Part shown: positions 44,678 through 53,160 of the stretch, one piece after another
Layout of the letters: every line of letters begins with the position of its first letter
Numbering within the stretch: position 1 is the first letter of the stretch
Assembly (NCBI GenBank): GCA_965221035.1
Contig: OZ244860.1
Coordinates: 248,001-312,000, forward strand
Direction of reading: 5' to 3'
DNA: 64,000 nt
Origin: UBA6522 sp965221035
GTDB lineage: Bacteria; Pseudomonadota; Gammaproteobacteria; Steroidobacterales; Rariloculaceae
Program-made: the position numbers and the translations under genes
Notes under the pieces: model-generated
The model's input: the letters and a program-made list of their open reading frames with translations, nothing else
Told to the model about the DNA's origin: nothing
Database searches by the model: none

Positions 44678-45542
44678 TCACGAACTTCTTGTCCTCAGAA
44701 ATTCACTTTCCTTTGCAATACTGTTAATCGCATCCGCCATTTCATTCGGTATGGCGAAAACTGTGTTCCTAAATTTATACCCGGAATTTAGCTTTGCGTT
44801 AATTTGCCATGCTTTAATTGACTCTTCGAATTCTTTGCAGTTCGTTATGGCCCACTCAAAATCTATTGGCACGTAGTGCTCGTCGTCAGCTGTTTTGTAG
44901 GAGTCGGTTGTGGTTCCCTTGGCGATTATTCCGTTACCGGTATGGTAGAGGTAGACCATTGAATTCTTGGGGATGTTGCAAATGGCCCACTTCCTGTCTC
45001 CCCAAGCGGCCGCCTTCCCTTTTTGGCCATCGCCTATCATGTCTCTCCATGCGTCTTTGTCATATGTTCGGTTTGTATTAACAATAAAGCGTTGCTCGTT
45101 GCCTTCAAGCTGAACATCACCATCTGGATTAAACGTGTCAAAATGAATGAAGGGTTTTTGATCGACCTCGTATATTCGATAGGGTGCGCAAGAAATGGTG
45201 ATTCCCATCTCGGACCAGTACTTGATTGCGGAGACAGTGTCTGCGTCATTTCCGGATGTAATCAGCACGAAGTGCTGCTTGTGGTTGAACCCTGATTCTT
45301 TCCCATCGCTTAAGCTCGAAAATGTACATGATTCCAGTCTTGTCTAGCGCCAACAGGTCGGGTTACTCCTGACCCTTTCGTTCTTGTCCGATCAGCATGA
45401 GGTGTTCTTCCGACACAATTTCCGATAGACGGGATTTGACGAAGTCTTCGATGTGCTTTTCGAGTAATTCGAAGTACCCCGGGTGTCTGATTACAACCTT
45501 TTCGCTGTGCTCAGGACTGTCAGGATTCAGTCTATACAGCAT
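44678..45542 (-). pseudogene. Broken nuclease/PUA-EVE-like fusion gene
   Basis: From ATG 45542 the frame reads MLYRLNPDSPEHSEKVVIRH, EIVSEEHLMLIGQERKGQE, an in-frame TAA, then PDLLALDKTGIMYIFELKRWE, the D...E-x-K signature of a restriction-enzyme-like fold. The frame then shifts and continues as an intact 196-codon stretch with FVLITSGNDADTVSAI, RFIVNTNRTYDKDAWRDMI and SMVYLYHTGNGIIAKGTT, a PUA/EVE-like domain. One nonsense change (GAA to TAA would explain it) and one frameshift separate the two halves, so the gene is probably dead, although the C-terminal domain could still be made. Base composition is the most AT-rich of the window. Confidence 0.65.
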
Positions 45543-45549
45543 TCTTGCT

Positions 45550-45987
45550 CTAACTCTTGACAGATGGTTTTGGAACTTTAGCGTTGGCGACTATTTCCTG
45601 CGCGAAGCGACGAAAATCGTCCATGGAATCTGTGCAGACCGCATGAACTATTTCCCAGTTGATGGCCGTGTAATTGTGAACCGCGATGTTTCTGAAACCG
45701 ACGGCCTTGGTCATCGCTTCGCAGGTATCTGGTTCAATGACGCCAAGGTCACGCAGTGTTCCGAACACGCCTGCCATCGTCGCGGGCGCTGCCGAATCTG
45801 TATCACTGACCAAATGGTTGCCGATGTCGACGCAGAGTTGTATCGCGCGGGTCAAATTGAGCACAACAATGTCTTGGGCGTCAGGCTCTTCCGCGAAACC
45901 AGCGGCTGTTGGCGGCGTTCTTTCTTGGACGCGCAGGATGCAATGCCGCAGCGATTCGAGCTTTTCCTGGACAATCACCTCGTCCAT
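45550..45987 (-). CDS. hepT: HepT-like HEPN toxin
   Basis: 145 residues, all helical. The HEPN RNase motif RxxxxH is GFRNIAVHNYTAIN (Arg99 to His104). DUF86-family features include AQDIVVLNLTRAIQLCVDIGNHLV. HepT cleaves RNA and is neutralised when the MntA partner AMPylates it at a tyrosine close to the motif (here HNY). It overlaps the upstream mntA gene by 13 bases, the normal order for this type VII toxin-antitoxin pair. Confidence 0.88.
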   Translation of the reverse strand: MDEVIVQEKLESLRHCILRVQERTPPTAAGFAEEPDAQDIVVLNLTRAIQLCVDIGNHLVSDTDSAAPATMAGVFGTLRDLGVIEPDTCEAMTKAVGFRNIAVHNYTAINWEIVHAVCTDSMDDFRRFAQEIVANAKVPKPSVKS

Positions 45988-46361
45988 GCGGCTAGTCTCT
46001 CACGCAGCGTTCGTTGCCGAAGCGGCAGGAAGTCGGCGCTTTCAATGTGGTGTCTGGTCAGTAGCTCGGCATAGGTCCGGTTGTCGCCCAGCAGCCGCAC
46101 GCCCTTGAATGCCTCGCCGGTTATGGGTTGCGGAACGTCGTACAGGTCGACAATGTCGACCGGACAACCGAATTCGCCGCTGATTGCTTCGATTAGCTCT
46201 ACGATGGTTGTCTTGGAGAGCGGCTCGTGCCCCAGAAGGGCAAGATCGATGTCGCTTTCCGGCCGGGCGCCGCCTGTGGCGCGAGAACCAAACAGGATCG
46301 CCAACCGGATTTCCGGGCGTCGGCGCAGGATGCGTATCAATCGTTCCTTGATCTCAGGCAT
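45975..46361 (-). CDS. mntA: MntA-like minimal nucleotidyltransferase antitoxin
   Basis: 128 residues. Nucleotidyltransferase signature AILFGSRATGGARPESDIDLALL, with GS at 25-26 and the two metal-binding Asp at 37 and 39, as in MNT-domain antitoxins. Start ATG 46361 gives the usual short N-terminal helix before the motif. It would transfer AMP to HepT. The divergent P450 gene starts 45 bases away, so the two promoters share this gap, which also marks the right edge of the island. Confidence 0.88.
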   Translation of the reverse strand: MPEIKERLIRILRRRPEIRLAILFGSRATGGARPESDIDLALLGHEPLSKTTIVELIEAISGEFGCPVDIVDLYDVPQPITGEAFKGVRLLGDNRTYAELLTRHHIESADFLPLRQRTLRERLAAWTR

Positions 46362-46406
46362 ACTCGCATTGTGGCCCGGTACGCTTCCAAGCTCAACGTT
46401 TCCCGG

Positions 46407-47645
46407 ATGGCGGACGGGTTGTCGGAAGACCTGCCGACGCTCTCGGAGCTGGCGGACCCGCGGTTCGCTCGGGATCCGGCGTTTGCCTATGCGGCCGCCC
46501 ACGCCCGACCGGGGCCCGGCATCTTCCGCATGCCCACCGGCGACGGGTTGATCGCAACGGCGCATCGGACGCTGTCGGACCTGATGCATCATCCCGCCCT
46601 GGGCGCGCAGCACCGCCGCACGCGCCGTGCCGGCGCCGGTGCCGAGGGCGCGTTGGCGCGGATGGACAGCTACAGTCCGTTCTTCATGAACGAGCCCAAC
46701 CATACGCCCATCGCGATCGCCACCTACCGGCCCATGAGTCCCGCCCGCAATGACGCGCTGACCGCGGCGATCACGGCCATCGCGGAAAGGGCGGTGGACG
46801 ACATGCTGGATCGTGGCGGTGTGGTCGACTTGAGGCGCGACTATGCCCGCGTGATCGCCCGCGACTTCTGGATTCTGTTGCTGGGATTGCCAGCGGAGGC
46901 GGCGCCCCTCATGGACCGATGCTCCGCGGAAATTCTGCCCATGCTGAAATTCGAGAATTCGCCTGCGGAGGTGGAAGTCGCGAACCGGGCCGCGCAGACC
47001 ATGCAGGATTACATGCAGGCGCACCATCGGGAGGTCGGGGACCGGCCGGGCGATGACGAGACTTTTTCAGATCTGTTCGAATCCGCTCTGGCCGACGGCG
47101 ACTGGGCAGACGTGCCCAGAAACGTCGCCACCACGGCGGCCGCGATCACCTTCGACGGCATCGATTCCGCGGCGGGCGGCACGGCGAACGTCATCCATAC
47201 CTGCCTGAGCCACCCGGACCAGTGGGCCTTGTTGGAGGAAAATCCAAATCTGGTGGACGATGCCTGGCGTGAAGCGATTCGCCTTGAGCCGCCCTTCTTC
47301 GGCTTGCACCGAGGGGTGTACGAGGACATCGAATACGAAGGCGTCCGGATCGCTTCCGGCACGAATTTGCTGATGGCGTGGGGCGCGGCCAACAGGGACC
47401 CCCGTGTCTTCGACGACCCGGACCGCTTCGACATCCGTCGACCAAGGCGCCGCACGCTGGGCTTCGGCGGCGGCCCGCGAATCTGCAAGGGTCGCCACCT
47501 GGCCATGCTGGAGGGTCAGATCGCGCTGCGTGTGCTGTTGGAACGGCTGGCGTCCATCGAGTTGCTGGTCGATGAACCCGACTGGGGAGATCCGGGTATG
47601 GTCCGTGCCGTCCGGTCGATTCCGGTCCGCCTGACTCCGAAGTAA
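46407..47645 (+). CDS. Cytochrome P450
   Basis: 412 residues, soluble bacterial P450. Haem-binding loop FGGGPRICKGRHLA with the ligand Cys360; ExxR is EAIR in the K helix; the I helix reads AAAITFDGIDSAAGGT, where the usual AGxDTT is altered to DGIDSAAG. ATG 46407 is taken as start; the frame upstream overlaps mntA. No ferredoxin or reductase gene is adjacent. The next gene, 23 bases on, is an arylsulfotransferase, suggesting a hydroxylate-then-sulfonate operon. Substrate unknown. Confidence 0.88.
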   Translation: MADGLSEDLPTLSELADPRFARDPAFAYAAAHARPGPGIFRMPTGDGLIATAHRTLSDLMHHPALGAQHRRTRRAGAGAEGALARMDSYSPFFMNEPNHTPIAIATYRPMSPARNDALTAAITAIAERAVDDMLDRGGVVDLRRDYARVIARDFWILLLGLPAEAAPLMDRCSAEILPMLKFENSPAEVEVANRAAQTMQDYMQAHHREVGDRPGDDETFSDLFESALADGDWADVPRNVATTAAAITFDGIDSAAGGTANVIHTCLSHPDQWALLEENPNLVDDAWREAIRLEPPFFGLHRGVYEDIEYEGVRIASGTNLLMAWGAANRDPRVFDDPDRFDIRRPRRRTLGFGGGPRICKGRHLAMLEGQIALRVLLERLASIELLVDEPDWGDPGMVRAVRSIPVRLTPK

Positions 47646-47668
47646 GGATGCGCAGCAAGGACGAACCG

Positions 47669-49306
47669 ATGCATTTCATTGAGCGGCCCACCATCAAACG
47701 CAACCCCAACCCCCGCGTGCCGCTGGCCGCAGTGGTCTTCTTCCGGACTAGCGAACCCTGCCGGGCGCGAATCGATATCCGAGACCCGGATCGCCGGTGG
47801 AGTGTGGAGTTCGGTCTTGAACATTTGCCCTCCCAGGGGCTGCCCATCCTCGGTATGCGCCCGGACCGTGACCATGAGCTGCGCGTGACGCTGCTGCCGA
47901 ACTCGGGCGGCGAAGTGGCCGCGCCCGAACCGCTTCATCACCGCACGCCTCGGTTGCCGGTTGGCCACGACTTTCCTCACGGCATCCGCGTCAACCGCGA
48001 CGACCGCGCCCGCCGCGAGCCGGGCGTGCTGCTGCTGTCGGTGCATCGGGTGCGGCGCGGGCGATACCAGGAGTGGCCGGCGGAGGCGGTGGACTTCGGC
48101 TTCGGCTGGGGGGTCATCGTGGCGCTGGACGCCGACAACGAAGTGTGCTGGTACTACCAGGCGGACAGCTTTCTCGAAGGCATCGACCGGCTCCGCAACG
48201 GCAACCTGATCTTCCACCGATGGGACTTCCGCACCTTCGAGATCGACATGCTGGGCAACACCGTCAACCAGTGGTACGCGGCCCGGCGGCCCCAGGGACC
48301 GGCTCCCGGCGCGATCGCCGTGGACACCGCCGGCCTGCATCATCAACCGAAGGAGATGCCCAACGGCAACTTCCTCATCTTCACCGCGTCCGCCAGGGAG
48401 ATCGACGGTTACTACACGGACCAGCACAACCTGGAAGCTCCCCGCCGACGCGCCCTGGTCGTGGGCGACGGGGTGGCCGAAATGGACCGGGCGACCGGCG
48501 AACTGCTGTGGGAGTGGTCGGCGTTCGACCACCTGGACCCGTTCCGCATCGGCTACGGGGGCACGGACGACTACTGGTCCTTGCGGGGATTTGAAGGGGC
48601 GCTCGACTGGACCCACGGCAACGGCGCCGCCTACGACGCCCGGGACGACTCGGTAATCGTCTCACTTCGGCACCAGGATGCCATCGTCAAGGTCGACCGG
48701 ACCAGCGGGGGAATCAAGTGGATACTGGGCGAGCCGACCGGTTGGGGGCCGCTCGCAGATCGCGTGCTCAAGCCCGTCAACCTGGCCCGCTGGCCCTACC
48801 ACGGCCACAACCCGCGCCTGACACCGGAGGGCACCATCGTCTTTTTCGACAACGGTACCTGGGGCGCCCGTCCGCCGAAGCCTCCGGTCCCGCCGGAGCG
48901 GAACTTCAGCCGAGGCGTGGAGTACCGCGTCGACGAGAAGCGCATGACGGTGGAGGAGGTCTGGGCGTCGGATACATGCTTTTCGTCCTCGTCGCGGCAT
49001 TCACCCGACATGGGCGACGCCCACAAGCTGCCGGGGACCGGCAACACGATGGTGGTCTGGGCGCACTGCGTAACGGACGCGCCGGGACAGGTCTACGGCA
49101 ACAAGGATCATGGCGGGACCTTCTTCAACGAGTTTCCCATGCTATCCCTCTTGCGCGAGTACGCCCGCGACGGCACATCGGAGATCGTATTCGAACTGGA
49201 GATTGGCGATCCCGACGAGGCCGTGAACTGGGGGATGTATGGGGGGTTGATGGTCGCGGGCCTGTATCCCGAGGGGCGCAATCCGTTATCGTCCAACGGC
49301 TCGTGA
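47669..49306 (+). CDS. Aryl-sulfate sulfotransferase family protein (PF05935)
   Basis: 545 residues, a six-bladed propeller-type enzyme. Repeating blades with W and G-N-x-L motifs (LRNGNLIFHR, EMPNGNFLIF, TGELLWEWSAF) and the catalytic-site region SVIVSLRHQDAIVKVDRTSG with the histidine that carries the sulfuryl group in PAPS-independent ASST. HGHNPRLTPEGTIVFFDNG is a family signature. ATG 47669 has AAGGA seven bases upstream, better than ATG 47648. No signal peptide is seen, although studied ASST enzymes are periplasmic. Related family members with other roles exist. Confidence 0.85.
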   Translation: MHFIERPTIKRNPNPRVPLAAVVFFRTSEPCRARIDIRDPDRRWSVEFGLEHLPSQGLPILGMRPDRDHELRVTLLPNSGGEVAAPEPLHHRTPRLPVGHDFPHGIRVNRDDRARREPGVLLLSVHRVRRGRYQEWPAEAVDFGFGWGVIVALDADNEVCWYYQADSFLEGIDRLRNGNLIFHRWDFRTFEIDMLGNTVNQWYAARRPQGPAPGAIAVDTAGLHHQPKEMPNGNFLIFTASAREIDGYYTDQHNLEAPRRRALVVGDGVAEMDRATGELLWEWSAFDHLDPFRIGYGGTDDYWSLRGFEGALDWTHGNGAAYDARDDSVIVSLRHQDAIVKVDRTSGGIKWILGEPTGWGPLADRVLKPVNLARWPYHGHNPRLTPEGTIVFFDNGTWGARPPKPPVPPERNFSRGVEYRVDEKRMTVEEVWASDTCFSSSSRHSPDMGDAHKLPGTGNTMVVWAHCVTDAPGQVYGNKDHGGTFFNEFPMLSLLREYARDGTSEIVFELEIGDPDEAVNWGMYGGLMVAGLYPEGRNPLSSNGS

Positions 49307-49384
49307 TCGTCCGGAATTTCCGCCGCGGCTAATGGTCCTCCGAGGGAAGTCCATGCCGAAGCCCGCATTGGGCCCGTGGCGGTC

Positions 49385-50329
49385 TCAGACGAAATGCGCC
49401 GCCATTTCAGGTGACTTGCGGAGGATCTGGTCAATCCATGGTGGTTTGGGCCCATATCTCTCGCGGATGAAGTTGAGAAACGCGCGGATTTTCATGGGAA
49501 CGTGATGCGAGCGGTGATGGTAGGCGGACAATTCCGCTGTCGGAAGGCGGTAATCGCCGAGCACCGGCACCACCGTGCCGGCGGCCAATTCGTCGGCAAA
49601 ATAAAATATGGGGACAAGCGCGATGCAGTCGCCTTGCAGGACCGCGGACTTCAGCAGCCAGATGCTGTTGGTCAGCATCACAGGCTTGATTGGCACAGAG
49701 GTCTTGTAGTTGTTCTTCGTGAGTTCGATTTCGAGTTTCGGCGTGACGAAGTTGTTGAAGGCGATACGGTGTCTGGCGAGATCTTCCGGGCGCGAGAGTT
49801 CACCGTGGGTTTGCAGGTACCTGTGCGTTGCGATCATCAGCCGATGCAGCTTGGCGACCGGTCGTTTGATGATCGCATCGTTTGGAATGTCGCGGGTCTG
49901 TATGCAGAGGTCGTAGCCTTCGGCGATCGGGTTGTAGATGTAGTCGTTTTGGCGGAAATCGATCCTCAACTGAGGATGCTCCATCTGAAAGTCGCACACG
50001 TCGCGCACCAGGTACCGCGAAGCGAAAGAGCTGGTGCAACTGATCCGCAGAAGCCCGTCCAGGTTCCAATCCATTGACTTCACCACCGAGGCCGCTTCGT
50101 CGATCTCGTCCAGAATTCTTGCGCAGCGTTCGTAATAGGCGGCGCCCAGGTCGGTGATGGTCAGTTGTCGCGTGGACCGCCGCAACAACTCGGCATCAAG
50201 GTGGTTTTCAAGCTGATTGATGCGTTTCGTAATGACCGAAGGCGATACATTCATCAGCCGCGCGGCGCCCGCGAAGCTGCCCGATTGCACAACGTTTACG
50301 AAAGCCCGGATGCTGTTCAAATGGTTCAT
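49385..50329 (-). CDS. LysR family transcriptional regulator
   Basis: 314 residues. N-terminal winged helix MNHLNSIRAFVNVVQSGSFA with GAARLMNVSPSVITKRINQLE, linker helix, then an effector-binding domain of the AaeR/CrgA-like group (LLRISCTSSFASRYLVRDVCDF, LVPIFYFADELAAGTVVPVL). Convergent with the arylsulfotransferase gene and divergent from a degraded TonB-receptor fragment, which may have been its target. Effector unknown. Confidence 0.92.
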   Translation of the reverse strand: MNHLNSIRAFVNVVQSGSFAGAARLMNVSPSVITKRINQLENHLDAELLRRSTRQLTITDLGAAYYERCARILDEIDEAASVVKSMDWNLDGLLRISCTSSFASRYLVRDVCDFQMEHPQLRIDFRQNDYIYNPIAEGYDLCIQTRDIPNDAIIKRPVAKLHRLMIATHRYLQTHGELSRPEDLARHRIAFNNFVTPKLEIELTKNNYKTSVPIKPVMLTNSIWLLKSAVLQGDCIALVPIFYFADELAAGTVVPVLGDYRLPTAELSAYHHRSHHVPMKIRAFLNFIRERYGPKPPWIDQILRKSPEMAAHFV

Positions 50330-50529
50330 GATGTCCTCATTGTTCTCATATCGAGAACAAAACCCGCTTCGTTTGCTTGTTTATCCTTCAACCTAGGTTG
50401 AATTATAGTATCGAAAAGAGGTGGTCGATGGCCGTGGGGCCGGAGTGGCGCGGTCTTTAGGCAGTGCCCGCCAACAAATGCAGAGGGGAATGTCAATGAC
50501 AACGAAAATATGTGCCGATATCGGTCGCT

Positions 50530-50709
50530 CACGAGCCTATGGGTCACTTGAGACCTGAGGTCAACGGCTATGTCGAACTGGACGCGCACATGTCCGGGCC
50601 CTTGGCCGAAAACGTGCGCGGGCGAATGGCGCTTCGATACCTCGACGACGGAGGGTACACCGAGAATGTACTGCCGGGACCCGATGGAGTCTCGTGGGCC
50701 GCAACCTGA
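50530..50709 (+). pseudogene. TonB-dependent receptor fragment
   Basis: In one frame the stretch reads RPEVNGYVELDAHMSGPLAE, NVRGRMALRYLDDGGYTENV and LPGPDG before a stop. This is the plug-to-barrel transition typical of TonB-dependent receptors (GYVE...SGPL...RGR.A.R......Y.EN). There is no start, signal peptide or rest of the barrel, and the GST gene follows within 160 bases, so it is a remnant of a mostly deleted gene. Confidence 0.6.
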
Positions 50710-50864
50710 CGGAAGGGGCGGTCGCGGATTGGTCCATCCTCGTTGCAGGAACTTCGTACGCGCTCCTGAAGCCGCCCCGTGAAATCTTCGAGTCCTTCTC
50801 GGCCGAGTTCTGACTTGGTATAAAATCGTTCCTGGCCAGTTACCGATCCGGTCTCAATTCCCTG

Positions 50865-51677
50865 ATGCTTGAGCTTTACCATCACGGCTCCTCCGTCTGC
50901 GCCGCCAAGGTCCGTTGGGGCATGGTGGAGAAAGGGCTCGATTTCAAGGCGCATTACATCGACATACTCAAGGGCGAGCAGTTCACGCCCGAGTACCTGA
51001 AGTTGAACCCGAAGGGCGTCGTGCCCACCCTGGTCCACGACGACGATGTCGTGATCGAGTCGACGGTGATTCTCGAATACCTCGATCTGGCGTTCCCCGA
51101 AAAAAGGCTTGCTCCCACCGACCCGATGGCGTACGTGAGGACCCGCTACTGGACCAAGGCGCTCGACGAATACTTGCACATCGCGTGCGGCAACCTGACC
51201 TTTGCCTCGACCCACCGCCACATATTGCGAAAAAACCTTAGCGAGGAGGAGCTGGAGGAGTTCCTTGCCAACACCCCCGCGGAATCCGTGACCAAGGAAT
51301 GGGACGGCCGCAAGAAGCAGCTGGTCGCCTTTGGATTCGAGGCGCCGGGCGTGGCCGACATGGTTCGGGCCTACGACGGTTACCTTCAGAAGATGGACGC
51401 GGACCTGCGGGAGTCTGAATGGATCGCCGGCGACGAGTTCGGCCTCGCCGACATTTCGCTCACACCCTACATCAACCGCGTCGCGATGATGGGCATGAGC
51501 GAATGGTGGGAAAACGGACGCTACGCCCATCTCGAGGACTGGTGGCGGCGCATCCAGGCCTGGCCGACCTTCAAGTCGAGCATCCTGGATTGGTGTCCGC
51601 AGGACTTGACCGACGACTTGCTGACTTACGGTTCCAGGAGTTGGCGGGAGGTCCGGGCCATCCTGGACATGGCCTGA
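50865..51677 (+). CDS. Glutathione S-transferase family protein
   Basis: 270 residues. The thioredoxin-like N-terminal domain has LELYHHGSSVCAAKVRWGMV with a catalytic-type Ser/Cys, then NPKGVVPTLVHDDDVVIEST for glutathione binding (cis-Pro and Glu-Ser). A longer helical C-terminal domain follows with FGLADISLTPYINRV. It resembles the beta/theta-like GST branch with an insert near residues 120-170. A role in detoxification or in aromatic catabolism beside the P450 genes is inferred. Confidence 0.9.
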   Translation: MLELYHHGSSVCAAKVRWGMVEKGLDFKAHYIDILKGEQFTPEYLKLNPKGVVPTLVHDDDVVIESTVILEYLDLAFPEKRLAPTDPMAYVRTRYWTKALDEYLHIACGNLTFASTHRHILRKNLSEEELEEFLANTPAESVTKEWDGRKKQLVAFGFEAPGVADMVRAYDGYLQKMDADLRESEWIAGDEFGLADISLTPYINRVAMMGMSEWWENGRYAHLEDWWRRIQAWPTFKSSILDWCPQDLTDDLLTYGSRSWREVRAILDMA

Positions 51678-51773
51678 CAGTTCGGCCGCTACGGCCAAAT
51701 CCTTCGGGCGGCTTGATTGGTCCTTGGTCGCCCGAAGACCGGATGCCGAGGCAGGCGTCTCCGGGAACCGACG

Positions 51774-53114
51774 CTACATCCTTCCCATGGCGCGTTCGGC
51801 GGCCGCCAGCGCCTGTTCAATATGGTCTTCCGTGTGGTTGGGGGAGACGAACAACCGGCCTCCGCCGGCCATCAGCACGCCTTCCTGGGCCCATAGCCTC
51901 CGGAACCGATTGATTCCCTCGGCGTCCCTGTCCGCCAGATCGTCGGGGCCGTAAGCGGCGTCCTTGTCCACGAAATCCATGTAGAGCACCCCCGTCGGGC
52001 CCTGCAGCAGGCAGGCGCGGCCGTGATCGGCGCAGATGGCGGCGAGTCCCTCCACGAGGCGGCGCTGCAACCCTTCCACAACGCGATAACATGTGCCGCC
52101 ATCCTCGGCCAGGGCGTCGATGGTATGGACGGCGGCGGCCAGGCTCGGCGGAAACGAGTTGAATGTGCCGGGACCGAGAACGCGGTTGTCGCGGAGCAAT
52201 TGGAGGATGTCCGCCCGCCCGGCCACGGCGCTCAACGGAAACCCGCCCGCCAGGGCCTTGCCGAAGGTCGCCAGGTCGGGCGTCACCCCCAGCGCGGCCT
52301 GGGCGCCGCCGATTGCGACGCGAAAACCGGTGATGACCTCGTCGAAGCAGAGCAACACGTCGTGGCGCGTGCAAAGCTCCCGCACGCCCTCCAGGTAGCC
52401 TTCCCTGGGCGGGCAACAGCCGAAATTGCACAGAATGGGCTCCATGAGCACCAGCGCGATGCGGTCACTGTGCCGCGCGAGCGTCGATTCGAAGGCGCCG
52501 AGGTCGTTCCAGGGAATCATCAGCGAGTGTCCAAGGGAGTCCGGGGCCAATCCTTCGGTGTAGTAGGGATCGCTGTCGCTTGCGACGGCCACAGGCGGCT
52601 GGCGGTCGTCGAGCTCGCCGGGGGCACCGCCGGGGACGCCGCCGGGCACTCCGCCAAAGACTCCGTCAAGCCAGCCGTGATAGTGACCGAAGAACCGCAG
52701 CACGTCGGGTCGGCCCGAGTAGGCGCGGGCCAGTCGCACCGCCAGATGCACGGCCTCGGAACCCGAGATTCCGAACCGCACCCATTCCGCGCACGGGACG
52801 TGCCGGGTGATCCGTTCGGCCAGCTCAACTTCAAGCGAACACTGCGCGGCTCCGGAACTGATGGCGGGCAAGCGATCCAGCTGCGCCTTGATCGCGTCCT
52901 TGTAGCCCTTGTCGCCGTAACCCCAGATGGCCGAACCCATGGCGAGCACGAAGTCGATGTAGCGGTTGCCGTCCGCATCCCGGTAGTGGAGACCCTCGGC
53001 CCGCTCCAGGAACAGGGGCTGTGCCCACCCGAGGGCGCGAAAATTGCTTTGCCTGCCCGGCATGACTTGGGCCGCGCGCTCCGCGAGGCCTCTTGTTCGT
53101 GGTCCGTCGGTCAT
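51774..53114 (-). CDS. Class III aminotransferase (glutamate-1-semialdehyde mutase-like)
   Basis: 446 residues, PLP-dependent. The catalytic lysine is in ATFGKALAGGFPLSAVAG, the cofactor Asp in LLCFDEVITGFR, and the N-terminal glycine-rich region FVLAMGSAIWGYGDKGYKDAI is typical. It resembles GSA aminomutase but is not in a haem operon. It sits at the end of an apparent three-gene operon with DUF3311 and sodium symporter genes, so it probably converts an imported amino compound. Substrate unknown. Confidence 0.88.
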   Translation of the reverse strand: MTDGPRTRGLAERAAQVMPGRQSNFRALGWAQPLFLERAEGLHYRDADGNRYIDFVLAMGSAIWGYGDKGYKDAIKAQLDRLPAISSGAAQCSLEVELAERITRHVPCAEWVRFGISGSEAVHLAVRLARAYSGRPDVLRFFGHYHGWLDGVFGGVPGGVPGGAPGELDDRQPPVAVASDSDPYYTEGLAPDSLGHSLMIPWNDLGAFESTLARHSDRIALVLMEPILCNFGCCPPREGYLEGVRELCTRHDVLLCFDEVITGFRVAIGGAQAALGVTPDLATFGKALAGGFPLSAVAGRADILQLLRDNRVLGPGTFNSFPPSLAAAVHTIDALAEDGGTCYRVVEGLQRRLVEGLAAICADHGRACLLQGPTGVLYMDFVDKDAAYGPDDLADRDAEGINRFRRLWAQEGVLMAGGGRLFVSPNHTEDHIEQALAAAERAMGRM

Positions 53115-53160
53115 GATTTTCCCAGTCTTGCTTGAAGTGGATGGATCGGGCGGGGTCGGC

